From Solihabitans fulvus (GTDB lineage Bacteria; Actinomycetota; Actinomycetes; Mycobacteriales; Pseudonocardiaceae), in NCBI RefSeq assembly GCF_008386585.1, contig NZ_VUOB01000028.1, forward strand, positions 155,512-219,511: 64,000 nt of DNA. Direction: 5' to 3'. Both the position numbers and the translations under genes were made by a program. A model generated the notes under the pieces. The model saw only the letters and a program-made list of their open reading frames with translations. It searched no databases and was not told the DNA's origin. Shown piece by piece: positions 16,888 to 25,755 of this stretch (position 1 is the first letter of the stretch; each line of letters begins with the position of its first letter).

Positions 16888-18150
16888 TCAGACTGCCCGG
16901 ACGACGAGAGCGGCGTTGTGGCCGCCGAAACCGAACGAGTTGCTGAGCGCGATCCGCACACGCTCGTGGTGCTGCGTCCGGTGCGGCACGAAGTTGATGT
17001 CCGGGTCGATCGGCTCGTCGCAGTTGATCGTCGGCGGGACGTCGCCGGTGCGCAGGACCTGGATCGACGCCACGAGCTCGACCGCCCCTGCGGCGCCGAT
17101 CATGTGCCCGGTCATCGACTTGGTGGAGCTCACCGGGATCTGGGTGACGCGATCGCCCAGCACCTTCCGCAGGACGGCGGTCTCGGTGGCGTCGTTGAGC
17201 ACCGTTCCGGTGCCGTGCGCGTTGACGTAGTCCACGTCCGCCCCCGTGATCCCCGCGTCCCGCAGCGCCGCATCGACGGCAAGGCACGCGCCCCGGCCCT
17301 CCGGATGCGGGGCGGTCCAGTGATGGGCGTCGGAACTGGCTCCGTAACCGGCGAGTTCGGCCAGGGCCCTCGCCCCTCGCCGGTCGGCCACTTCGGCGGC
17401 CTCCAACACCACCACGGCGGCTCCCTCGCTCATCACGAACCCGTCGCGGCGCGCGTCGAAGGGCCGGCACGCCGCGGTCGGGTCGTCGTTGCGTTTGGAC
17501 AGCGCGCGGGCGTTGCCGCTGCCCGCGAGGTCGACGGTCGTGACGCAGGCGTCGGCGCCGCCGGCCAGGACGATGTCGGCCTCTCCGCTGCTGATCATGC
17601 GCATCCCCGCGCCTATCGCGTCGGCGCCGCTGGCGCACGCCGTGCTCTGGGCCCGGCTGGGCCCCTGGGTGCCCAGCCGCATGCTGATCTCGCCGGCAGC
17701 GCTGTCCATGGCGGTCGTGACCTGGGTGAACGGGCCGATGGCCCGCGGGCCCTTGTCGCGCAGCCGGTTCGCGGCTCGGTAGATCGAACTCACCGGGCCG
17801 TAGCCGCTGCCGATGATCACGGCGATTCTCGGCGCCAGGCCGTCGTCGACGACGAGTCCGGCGTGCTCGCAGGCCTCCAGTGCCGCGGTGAGGGCGTACT
17901 GCGCGTACGGGTCGGCGCGACGGCTGACCGTCGGTGGCATGTAGCGGCCGGGCGTGAACCCACGGACCTGGCCGCCGATCCGGACCTCGAGATCAGTCAC
18001 GTCGATCGCGTCAACGGTGTCGATGCCGCTGCGCCCGGCCAGCATCGCCGTCCAGGTCTCGTTGACGCTGTGGCCCAGCGGCGTCACCGCCCCGTACCCG
18101 GTGACCATCACCCGGCGGCTGGCGTCGCACCGGTCTCCTGCGTCTGTCAC
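16888..18150 (-). CDS. Beta-ketoacyl-ACP synthase, FabF type
   Basis: 420 residues, start GTG 18150 overlapping the ThDP gene stop (GTGA). The Claisen-condensing triad is intact: C172 in STACASGA, His in NAHGTGT and His in GHMIGAAG; the SFGFGGHN C-terminal signature is present. No chain-length factor, acyltransferase or stand-alone carrier gene is adjacent, so it must use host ACP or a distant carrier. It should extend an acyl group by two carbons, or act as an acyltransferase, within this pathway. Confidence 0.93.
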   Translation of the reverse strand: MTDAGDRCDASRRVMVTGYGAVTPLGHSVNETWTAMLAGRSGIDTVDAIDVTDLEVRIGGQVRGFTPGRYMPPTVSRRADPYAQYALTAALEACEHAGLVVDDGLAPRIAVIIGSGYGPVSSIYRAANRLRDKGPRAIGPFTQVTTAMDSAAGEISMRLGTQGPSRAQSTACASGADAIGAGMRMISSGEADIVLAGGADACVTTVDLAGSGNARALSKRNDDPTAACRPFDARRDGFVMSEGAAVVVLEAAEVADRRGARALAELAGYGASSDAHHWTAPHPEGRGACLAVDAALRDAGITGADVDYVNAHGTGTVLNDATETAVLRKVLGDRVTQIPVSSTKSMTGHMIGAAGAVELVASIQVLRTGDVPPTINCDEPIDPDINFVPHRTQHHERVRIALSNSFGFGGHNAALVVRAV

Positions 18151-19844
18151 TGGGGAACCACCTCGGCGTCGCGGATGGGCGGGGCGATGTCGTCGGGGGC
18201 GACCTGTGCCATGAGCACGGCAGTGCCGCCCTGCGCGCAGAACCGCCGCGCGGCAAGGATGTCGTCGGTCAGCGTGGCCTTGTCGCGCAGCACTCGACAG
18301 TGGATGTCCGGCCCGTCCACCGCAGGCGGCGGCGTGCCGGGGCGAACGAAGGAATAGCGCGCGGCGTCGAGGCCGAGGCGGGCGCGTTGGGCGTCCAGCC
18401 AGCCGTAGCCGCCGTTGCACAGCACCACGTACAGAACGCCGCCGTGGGACGGGGCGGCTGCGGCGATGTCCGCGCGGGCCGCGAGGAACGCTCCGTCCCC
18501 GACGAACGCGGTGACCTCGTGGTCCGGGGCGGCCACCTTCACCCCGATGGCCGCCGACGCGCCGAAGCCAAGGGGCGTTTGCTCCGACGGCACGATGGAC
18601 CCGCCGCCGGCGTGGAAGGGGAAACAGTAGGACCACATGTCCTGCAACCCGTTCTCCTGCACCAGCACGCGCGGCTCGCTGGCGGTTGTGTCGAGCGCGG
18701 CCAACAACTCGGCGACCCGAATCCCCGGCAGCGTCGCCGCGCGGGCCAGTTCCTCCTTCACCTCAAGCCACATCGCCTCGCGGGCGACGGCGATCTCGTT
18801 CGCCCACACCGTGATCGCGGCCGTGTGCTCGGCCCCTCGGTCCTCGTCCAGCGCCCACGACCAGCCGAGCACGGCATGCCGGGCGTCTCCGAGCACGCGC
18901 GGACCAGGGAACTCGGCGGACAACCCGGCCGGATCGAGGTTGACCTGCACCACGGTGACCGAGGGCCACGGCGTTCCGCCCTCGACGACGGTCTCCTCGA
19001 GTCGACCGGCGAGCGACACCACCAGGTCACAGGATGACCAGAGCGCACGCGCGGGGGCCGTAGCGTAGAGGCCTGCCACACCGCAGAACAGCGGGTGGCG
19101 CTCGTCGACGGCACCGCGGCCGGACGCGGTGGTGAACAGCGCCGCACCGAGGCGTTCGGCGAAGCGCTCGACCGCGCCGTCGTCGTTGCGGTGTCGCATT
19201 CCGCCGCCCACCAGCACCACCGGACGCCGGCCGGCGCGGATCGCCGCCAGTGCCGGCCCCGGCAGCACGGGAACGGACTCCGGGACCAGTGGCACCGGCA
19301 GCGTTGGCCGCGGTACGGGGACACGGATCTCCGCCGTGCGGACGTCGTCGGGCACTTCCAGGTACACGGGCCCGGACGGCGGCCCCACGGCCCGGGTCAG
19401 CGCCGTCACCGTCGCGGGGACGACCCGGTCGGGATGACCGACCCGGTGCGCCCACCGCACGAGGGGCGCGGTCACGGCGACCTGGTCGAGTTCCTGGAAT
19501 CCGCCGCTGCCCCTGCGCCGTTCCGGCACGCCTGCGGCGAGCACGAGGACCGGCGCGCCGGACTCCCTCGCCTCCAGCAGCCCAGTGGCCGCATGCGTGA
19601 CAGCCGGCCCCTTGCCCAGTGCGCACACGGCGATCCGGCCCGACTGAAGCGCGTAGCCGGTCGCCATGTACATCGCGTTGCGCTGGTCGCGGCAGGGCAC
19701 GAGGTCCAGGCCTGCGGCGTCCAGGGCGCGCAGCAACTCCAGGTCGTCGCCGGGAAGCCCGAAGCAGGTGTGCACGTCGTTCGCCACCAGCACGTCGACG
19801 ATGGCGGACCACGCGTCGGCGTACCGCTTGCCCACCGTGGTCAC
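18147..19844 (-). CDS. ThDP-dependent acetolactate synthase-like enzyme
   Basis: 565 residues from GTG 19844 overlapping the preceding stop (GTGA). The three-domain order of the acetohydroxyacid synthase/benzoylformate decarboxylase family is present: PYR domain 10-170, central domain 195-330, PP domain 380-540. The Mg-ThDP motif begins VGDGAFL (GDG at 449-451), with Asn at 477. The residue that should be the catalytic glutamate (H-E in family members) is Asp53 in PCRDQRNAMY. It probably decarboxylates a 2-oxo acid and adds it to an aldehyde, plausibly the aldehyde made by the next enzyme upstream. Confidence 0.85.
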   Translation of the reverse strand: MTTVGKRYADAWSAIVDVLVANDVHTCFGLPGDDLELLRALDAAGLDLVPCRDQRNAMYMATGYALQSGRIAVCALGKGPAVTHAATGLLEARESGAPVLVLAAGVPERRRGSGGFQELDQVAVTAPLVRWAHRVGHPDRVVPATVTALTRAVGPPSGPVYLEVPDDVRTAEIRVPVPRPTLPVPLVPESVPVLPGPALAAIRAGRRPVVLVGGGMRHRNDDGAVERFAERLGAALFTTASGRGAVDERHPLFCGVAGLYATAPARALWSSCDLVVSLAGRLEETVVEGGTPWPSVTVVQVNLDPAGLSAEFPGPRVLGDARHAVLGWSWALDEDRGAEHTAAITVWANEIAVAREAMWLEVKEELARAATLPGIRVAELLAALDTTASEPRVLVQENGLQDMWSYCFPFHAGGGSIVPSEQTPLGFGASAAIGVKVAAPDHEVTAFVGDGAFLAARADIAAAAPSHGGVLYVVLCNGGYGWLDAQRARLGLDAARYSFVRPGTPPPAVDGPDIHCRVLRDKATLTDDILAARRFCAQGGTAVLMAQVAPDDIAPPIRDAEVVPQ

Positions 19845-22579
19845 TGCCCACCCGCCGCGATAGGAGTGGCCGTCGGCAGGCTGCGCGCCGCGGCCTGCGA
19901 CATGAGCAGTGGTTCGGCGTGCCGCTCACCGCCGTAGGAGCGGTAGTTCGCCATCATCCCGAACCCGCCGAAGGCGCGGTTGCCGTCCTCGGCGTCGAGC
20001 AGCGTGTGGTTGACACAGGTCTGGTGCTGCCTTGACAGGACCCGCACCGTCTCCGGGTCGTTTCCGTAGACCATCGCGCCCAGTGCGCGTTCGCTGAAGT
20101 ACGGGCTCGACAACCGTTCGCGCAACCGCGTCGCGCTGGGATAGGCCACGACGTTGAACACCGGGGCGAACATCTCGTCAAGGGGGATCTTGTCGTCGAA
20201 GTCCCACAGCAGCATGGTCGGCTCGATCCGACGGGACCGCAGATCAATCCGCCCGCCGTGCCGGATGTGACTCGCATGACGCGCCAGGTAGTCCGAGCAG
20301 TGCACCAGCGCCGAGTCGTAGTAGATCGGACCGTAGTCGACGGCGGGGTCGCTGTTCTGACCGAAACGCAGCGACATCAGGTTCGCGGACAACAGGTCGA
20401 CGAACTCCTCGGTGCGACCCCGTGGCGCGAACACCACGTCGGGACCGAAACAGTCCTGACCCGAGTTGTAGAGCCGGATTCTCGCGACGTCCCGCACGGC
20501 GCGCGTGAGGTCGGCGTCCGGTGCGATCACGAAGGGGTTGATGCCGCGACCGAAGAAGAGAAAGAGTTGGTCCTCCGCCAATCCCTCGCGGACGGTCTCG
20601 GCGTTGGCGTAGGCGCCGGTGAAGACGATGATGTCCGCCTCGCGTACCGGTCCCGTCACGAACTTGCGCTGGCTGAGGTCGAACAGCTCGATGGGTAGGC
20701 CGTGAACCGGCGCCAGCAGAGCGTGCAGGCGTCGCAGCTGGCCCTGGATCTGGGAGGACGGCCGAAAGGTGACTGTGTCGGCGTAGAGAGACGCCACGAG
20801 CAGGTAGAGCGCGTAGGAGTAGAGCGGGACGTTGGAGGGCATGAACACCGCGGCCCGAGGAACGCGGCCGGGCCGGACTCGGCGGATCTCCTCCTCCGCT
20901 CCGTCAAGGGTTGCGAGGAACGAACGGATCTCCGCGCTCGCGGTGTGGTGGGGCGAGATCTCGGTGAGAGTCCTCAGCACCGCCGCTTCGTTGTCGGCCA
21001 CGTACCGGCGCACCGCGCGCAGCGCGTCGACACGGTGCTCGAAGGGGATGCGGTAGTCGGTCGCACTGACGGCCGCGTCGGACGCGGTTGCGTCGGCGGT
21101 CGTGTTGTGCGACGCGGGCAACGAGGTCATGGCGATCTTCTCCAGAACGGCCAGGTCGGGCTTTCCTGTGTTCGTCAGGGGAAACGCGGGAAGCACGACG
21201 ATGTGGTCGGGCTGCTCATAGCGGGCGAGCACGGACCGCAACAGCTGTTTCCAGTGCGCGGACTCGTGGTCATCCGGGTCCACGATCACGAAAACCAACC
21301 GGCAGCCTCGACGTTCGTCGGGGACCGCGACCACCTCCGCCTGCACGCCGGCCGCCTCGGCCTGCCTGGCGAGGTGGTCGGGGTAGAGCGTGTGGCCGTC
21401 CCGGTGCACGGCGTGCCTGCGCCCGATCGGGAAGACGTGGCCGGCGTCGTCGAGCAGGCCGATGTCGCCGGTGCGGTGCACGGGACCCGACACCGGAACG
21501 ATCTCGCCGTCGTCCCCCAGACAGCCGGTCATCAGGCCGTCACTGCGCACGACGAGCTCGCCGAGCCGACCGTTGGGAAGCGGGCGGCCGTGGTCGTCGT
21601 GGACCTCGACGACCACACCGGGCAGCGGTGTTCCGCACCCGACCGGATCGGTCAGGGGCGCCAGCGCGATGTTTCCCATCTCGGTCGCTCCGTAGCCGTC
21701 GAGCAGGTGTTGGCCCGTGCGGGCGTGGAACCGGGCTGCCAGGTTGCGCCCCAGCGGCGCGCCGCCAACGCACCAGGCTCGTACCGTCTTCAGCGTGGCC
21801 GCGAGGGCGGGACGACGGTCGAACAGGTTGAGGAGGCTGTAGTAGGTCGACGGAGTACCATCCACAATGGACAGACCGTGGTCGACGCCGACCGCCAGCA
21901 CGCGATCCAGGCGCGAGGTCGGCCCGTAGACCACGAGTGTGCCGCCGCCCAGCCACCAGCAGAGCACCAGGGACAGGCCGTACTGGTGGGAGTACGGCAG
22001 GACGGGCAGGAACACGTCGTCAGGCCGGTAGCCCATTCGTTCGGCGCTGAGTGCGAGGTTGTCCAGAATCGAGCGACCGGAACGGACGATGCCCTTGGGG
22101 CTGCCCGTCGTGCCAGACGACCAGGAGATCGCGGCGTCCCTGCGCCGGGCCCAGGCCGCGACATCGGGCACGGCAGCGCTGGTCGATGCCGGCGGCGGCG
22201 CGGCGGTGTCGACCGCGCCGTCGCCGATCTCGAGCACCACGCGTGCCTTGGCACGGATCCGCGATCGCTGTGCCGGGGTGGCTCGATGATCGGCGAGGAC
22301 CACCGAGGCGTCGAGATGGATCAGCGCGAGCAAATCAACGACCCATTCGGCGGAATTGGCGCCACTCAGCATCACCCGCGACCCGGGCCCAATGCCTCGG
22401 CGCGCGAGGAGTTCCGTGGCAGCGAACACGCGGGCCACGATTTCCTCGGTCTCCGAGATGTTCCCTTCGGTCGAGACCAAACGCTTGAAGACGGGCAACT
22501 CGTGCTCCTTGATGCCAGGGGTGTATTGAGCTTCCTGGACGTACTCGTTCGTAAACCCACAGATCTGCGATGACTTCAC
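19841..22579 (-). CDS. Acyl-CoA ligase fused to aldehyde dehydrogenase-like acyl reductase
   Basis: 912 residues from GTG 22579; first gene of the operon. Residues 35-465 are an acyl-AMP-forming ligase: A3 motif SWSSGTTGSPKG (152-163), YGATE near 295, RTGD near 367, and NTGKPDL with the conserved lysine near 455. Residues 500-890 are an aldehyde dehydrogenase fold: FTGA, catalytic C710 in NSGQDCFGP, and APVFNV. The ELGG glutamate needed to hydrolyse a thioester is absent (FFGRGINPF there), as in acylating aldehyde dehydrogenases. Together it should convert a free acid, by acyl-AMP and thioester, to an aldehyde. Confidence 0.85.
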   Translation of the reverse strand: MKSSQICGFTNEYVQEAQYTPGIKEHELPVFKRLVSTEGNISETEEIVARVFAATELLARRGIGPGSRVMLSGANSAEWVVDLLALIHLDASVVLADHRATPAQRSRIRAKARVVLEIGDGAVDTAAPPPASTSAAVPDVAAWARRRDAAISWSSGTTGSPKGIVRSGRSILDNLALSAERMGYRPDDVFLPVLPYSHQYGLSLVLCWWLGGGTLVVYGPTSRLDRVLAVGVDHGLSIVDGTPSTYYSLLNLFDRRPALAATLKTVRAWCVGGAPLGRNLAARFHARTGQHLLDGYGATEMGNIALAPLTDPVGCGTPLPGVVVEVHDDHGRPLPNGRLGELVVRSDGLMTGCLGDDGEIVPVSGPVHRTGDIGLLDDAGHVFPIGRRHAVHRDGHTLYPDHLARQAEAAGVQAEVVAVPDERRGCRLVFVIVDPDDHESAHWKQLLRSVLARYEQPDHIVVLPAFPLTNTGKPDLAVLEKIAMTSLPASHNTTADATASDAAVSATDYRIPFEHRVDALRAVRRYVADNEAAVLRTLTEISPHHTASAEIRSFLATLDGAEEEIRRVRPGRVPRAAVFMPSNVPLYSYALYLLVASLYADTVTFRPSSQIQGQLRRLHALLAPVHGLPIELFDLSQRKFVTGPVREADIIVFTGAYANAETVREGLAEDQLFLFFGRGINPFVIAPDADLTRAVRDVARIRLYNSGQDCFGPDVVFAPRGRTEEFVDLLSANLMSLRFGQNSDPAVDYGPIYYDSALVHCSDYLARHASHIRHGGRIDLRSRRIEPTMLLWDFDDKIPLDEMFAPVFNVVAYPSATRLRERLSSPYFSERALGAMVYGNDPETVRVLSRQHQTCVNHTLLDAEDGNRAFGGFGMMANYRSYGGERHAEPLLMSQAAARSLPTATPIAAGGQ

Positions 22580-22589
22580 TAGCTCTCAC

Positions 22590-22606
22590 CTGCACAAACA
22601 GTGCAG
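22590..22606. promoter_or_regulatory. Inverted repeat CTGCAC-AAACA-GTGCAG before the operon
   Basis: Perfect six-base arms with a five-base centre, 10 bp upstream of the first GTG of the biosynthetic operon. It could be a repressor operator or a 5' leader hairpin over the ribosome site. The rest of 22607-22789 is less GC-rich than its surroundings and must hold the operon promoter; no gene is seen in it. Confidence 0.45.
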
Positions 22607-22789
22607 CTCTCAGCCAACCTCACACAATTCGATCCCGCAGTAACTAAATCCACAACTCCTGTGGCTGCCACAATGCCCGCAGTGGCGACGGCCCCAAATG
22701 TCGCCGTCCATCGCAGCATAATAGTGACGACACAGTCCTTTGCAGTCTCCAGGTAGATTCGTGAACAAGACATGCCCCTCTAGCCAGAA

Positions 22790-23323
22790 TCAGTGACACG
22801 CGGCACGAGTTTGGGTAGAATCATCAACCATCTCAGTCAATTCCACCCGGATTCGCAAACAAAGCGCAGATCTATCCCGGTAGTCGTTGTCGTCGCCAAG
22901 TTCGATCGTCGCAGCGACGCGGCCGGTCGCCTCGCGCATCGGTTGGCGGTACTGCGCAGGGGCGAGGCCGACGAAGCGCCTGCGCGGGCCGACCACGGTG
23001 GTCCACAGGCTCAGCAGTTCGGGCGGGACGGCGCGGCGGTCCTGGTCGCTTGCGAGGGAAACCTTGCCGTAGAGCAGCCGCAGTCCGGCGTCGACGACCT
23101 GGGCCTGGGGCAGATACTGCCGGCGTACCACCGAGTTGACCCCGTCCGCGCCGATCAGCACGTCACCGGTGGCGCTGGTTTCGTCCGCGAAGTTTGCGGT
23201 CACGCCACCCGACGGGGCGGTCACGTAGCGGGTGAGCCGAGCGCCGTAGTGCACGGTCTCGTCCAGGTCCGACAGCAGGATCTGCCGCAGCGTCGCGCGG
23301 TTGACCGCCAGGTGTCCGCCCAT
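22790..23323 (-). pseudogene. FAD monooxygenase fragment
   Basis: 178 codons matching the middle of a PHBH-type FAD monooxygenase: VNRATLRQILL, then GDVLIGADGVNSVVRRQYLP, the conserved D-G motif. The N-terminal Rossmann GxGxxG and the C-terminal GD motif are both missing, and no coding continuation is found on either side. It is a remnant, not a working gene. It may once have been a tailoring oxygenase for the adjacent operon. Confidence 0.7.
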
Positions 23324-23516
23324 TGCTGCTGCTTCTCAAGCTGACGGGCCCGAAGCGAGGTGACGCGTGCAGCATCTGAAGGATCCGTAGGAACTCATCC
23401 GACGACAGGGCGAGGGCCTGCATGAGCCTGTCAGTCCGGCGCGGAGCGCTTCCCACACCGTCTCGCCGGGTAGAAGGCTGGCTGGAAGAGCCGAGGAGCT
23501 CACGGCCAGCCATCGC

Positions 23517-23865
23517 GTGCGGTTGACAGTGCTGCCGCTGGACCTGGCTCAGCCGGGAGCCGGCCACCGCCTGCGAGGGGGTGGACAGTCGTGGACTGAC
23601 CGTCACAAGCCTGGTCAACAACGCGGTCTTCGCCACCTTCGGCCCATTCCACACCGAGGATCCACGGCGACTCGAGCGGGAGATCATGGTCGATGTCGGC
23701 ACTGTGGTCGACGTCAGCCGGGCGTTCGCGCTCGAGCGCCGCAACCCGCCGCCCAGCGTCATTTCAGGTCGGCTGAACCGGATCGCCGCCGTCGCGGGCC
23801 GACTTGCGTCCCGCCGCCGCAGCGTCCTGTTCATGCAGCGCCTCACCCGCGTCAACGCGACCTGA
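23517..23865 (+). pseudogene. SDR remnant with frameshift and internal deletion
   Basis: Reading from 23517 gives an SDR-like strand (VLPLDLAQPGAGHRLR), a frameshift near 23575, then TSLVNNAVFATFGPF with the NNA motif. After about 23750 the sequence jumps from the start of the fifth helix to an SDR C-terminus (SVISGRLNRIAAVAGRLA). The Ser-Tyr-Lys active-site segment, about 100 residues, is gone. The 190 bp to its left (23324-23516) show no intact reading frame. Confidence 0.65.
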
Positions 23866-23871
23866 CGGCGG

Positions 23872-24249
23872 TCACGCCAGGAGTACACCCGTGCTGTGGC
23901 CCTCCACGACGACATCCGTATCGCATCGGACGAGCGCGTCGAACGCGATCCGCACACGGTCACCTGCCGGGTCGACGCGGGTGACCTCCACCTCGGCGAT
24001 CAGTGTCTCGTCGCGTCGCACCGGCCGCGCCACGCTCCACGTCATCCGGGTCGGCAGGCAGTTCAGCTCCGCACTGAGCCCCACGAGCGGGGCGATCACC
24101 ATCAGGTAGGGCAGGAACTCCGGCAGCGGCCGGGCGGATCTGCCCACCAGCGCACAGAAACGCGTCACGTCGTCGTCGGTGTAAGTCCGGGAGCAGGTCG
24201 ACACCAGCCCGACGGCGACCACCCCGTGCAGGCTCGTCACACGCGTCAT
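23872..24249 (-). CDS. MaoC-like hotdog-fold protein
   Basis: 125 residues from ATG 24249. VGLVSTCSRTYTDDDVTRFC resembles the opening of MaoC/R-hydratase hotdog domains. The later strands VARPVRRDETLIAEVEVTRV and FDALVRCDTDVVVEGHSTGV complete the fold. The hydratase D-x-x-x-x-H motif is not clear, so it may be a thioesterase-like or non-catalytic member. It overlaps no gene; the small upstream gene ends 56 bp before. Confidence 0.65.
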   Translation of the reverse strand: MTRVTSLHGVVAVGLVSTCSRTYTDDDVTRFCALVGRSARPLPEFLPYLMVIAPLVGLSAELNCLPTRMTWSVARPVRRDETLIAEVEVTRVDPAGDRVRIAFDALVRCDTDVVVEGHSTGVLLA

Positions 24250-24304
24250 GAGGCGGCAGTGTGCCCGCGTGGACCCGGTCCTGGTAGCTCCAGATGGAGA
24301 CCCC

Positions 24305-24568
24305 TCAGCCCGGCACGCCCGCAGCCCTGGCGTCGCCGAGCGCGATCTCCAACTCCACCAACGACTGCTCCGCGCGCCGGCAGGCGACGTCCAGCGACAC
24401 GGCGGCCCCCGGCCCGGCCAGCCTCCTGGTCGGTTCCCGAAATCTGGCCAGGGTTTCCGACCAGCGGGAGGTGCGCTCCACCATGTCCTCCAGAGCCGCC
24501 ACCAGTTCGACGATCGTGGCGGGTGGGGCTGGTCCCGGCTCGCGCACGGCGTCTTCCCGATGCCGCAT
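24305..24568 (-). CDS. Small acidic helical protein
   Basis: 87 residues from ATG 24568 with a GGGGG ribosome site. Two long helices (VELVAALEDMVERTSRW and VACRRAEQSLVELEIALGDA). No domain recognised. It precedes the MaoC-like gene on the same strand and is probably co-transcribed. The reading frame is open upstream to about 25156, but codon choice and lack of ribosome sites argue against a longer protein. Confidence 0.5.
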   Translation of the reverse strand: MRHREDAVREPGPAPPATIVELVAALEDMVERTSRWSETLARFREPTRRLAGPGAAVSLDVACRRAEQSLVELEIALGDARAAGVPG

Positions 24569-25091
24569 GGCACCCCCTTTGCTTGGCACAGAGTGTTCCG
24601 GTGCTGCTTCCGCTCTCCTCGGGCCAGCGTAGGCAGCGCTTCTCCCGCCCACCACGCGACCGCCGCGCCCCTCCACCAGCGGTAGCAACGACACGATCTG
24701 CGGGGCAGCGGCACGGCGAACGGGCCATTCCCCGCGACCAGTGGCCCGTCGGCGGTCGGCGGTCCGCCGAACCTGGTGCGCGCCGCGTCCGCCCGGGGGG
24801 ACGAACGTGGTCGAGTTGCCGGGATCGAGGCGCGCTGTCGTGAGCACGCCGCACTCCGGCAGCGGGCTGAGCGCCTTCGGGTGTCCGTCCGGTGTTGAGC
24901 ACGACCAGTCGACCGCTGGTCGCGGTCGGGCCGCCCGCTCGTCGGCGGCCCGTGGCCCGCGTACCTCGCGGAGTCCGCCGCTCGTCGCTCCGAGTCCTCC
25001 GATGTCTATCTGGACGCTGAACGGCTTCCTACGGTCATCCGTGTTCATACGTCGTCCGTGACACGCCGCCACGCCACCAACGGAGGTCCGC
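24569..25091. other. 523-bp stretch without a supported gene
   Basis: Several frames are open because of the high GC, including a minus-strand one beginning MNTDDRRKPFSVQIDIGG at 25047. None has both a ribosome site and convincing third-position bias. The stretch must hold the promoter of the ECF sigma gene and that of the small minus-strand gene. I see no repeat or RNA in it. Confidence 0.4.
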
Positions 25092-25694
25092 ATGTCGACG
25101 CGCCGCCTTCTCACCGCCCTCCCCCAGCCCGCGAACCCCGCTCCCCGCATGGACAACCGGGTGCTCGCCGACCTGGCCCGCCAGCACGCCCCCGTGCTGC
25201 TGCGCTACGTCACGAGACTGACCTTCAACGACCCCCACCTTGCCGAGGACATCGTGCAGGAGACCCTGTTCCGGGCCTGGCAACACCCACAGACGCTCAC
25301 GACCCAACACGCGTCCATCCGGCCGTGGCTGTTCACCGTGGCCCGAAACCTCGTCCACGACCACCGGCGGAGCCGGCACGCCCGCCAGGTCGACTACTAC
25401 GGAACCGAGTGCGACCTCCCGCGCCGAGCGGCCGTCGCCGCCAATCCCGCCGAGAGCGTCGTCGAGCACCAGGCCATGCTGGTCGCCCTCGGCCGGCTCA
25501 GCGCGCAGCACCGCGAGGTCGTCGTTCAGCTGTACTACCTCGATCGCTCGCTGGCCGACGCCGCCCGTGTCCTCGGCGTGCCGGTTGGCACGGTGAAGTC
25601 TCGCGCCTACTACGCCCTGCGCGCCCTGCGCCTGGCGCTCGACGAACCCGAGACCCGTTCCTCCCACGCTGAGCCCCTTCGCCAGGTCTGCTGA
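25092..25694 (+). CDS. ECF sigma factor
   Basis: 200 residues from ATG 25092, with GGAGG immediately upstream (25081-25085); an internal ATG at 25149 could also serve. Region 2 has the core-binding and -10-recognition helices (NDPHLAEDIVQETLFRAW, then PWLFTVARNLVHDHRR). Region 4 has the -35 helix-turn-helix (LSAQHREVVVQLYYL, then LGVPVGTVKSRAYYALRALR). It resembles the SigK/SigL-like group by pattern. No anti-sigma factor with a zinc motif follows; the next gene is a soluble protein that might be a target or partner. Confidence 0.92.
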   Translation: MSTRRLLTALPQPANPAPRMDNRVLADLARQHAPVLLRYVTRLTFNDPHLAEDIVQETLFRAWQHPQTLTTQHASIRPWLFTVARNLVHDHRRSRHARQVDYYGTECDLPRRAAVAANPAESVVEHQAMLVALGRLSAQHREVVVQLYYLDRSLADAARVLGVPVGTVKSRAYYALRALRLALDEPETRSSHAEPLRQVC

Positions 25695-25755
25695 CCGCGT
25701 CGCGCTGCCCGTCCGGGACCTGATTCCCCGTCACCAAGCCGAAAGTGAGCCGCAG

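Noticed and set aside
16880..17638. Upstream extension of the condensation protein
   Set aside because: This part is the ketosynthase gene in another frame; the GTG at 16879, just after the ketosynthase stop, is a sufficient start.
20702..22573. 623-residue plus-strand open frame
   Set aside because: Antisense shadow of the ligase-ALDH gene; high GC keeps both strands open, and no ribosome site or motifs are present.
23324..23516. Minus-strand helical frame (MQALALSSDEFLRILQMLHA)
   Set aside because: Too short and flanked by gene remnants; no start, ribosome site or family match.
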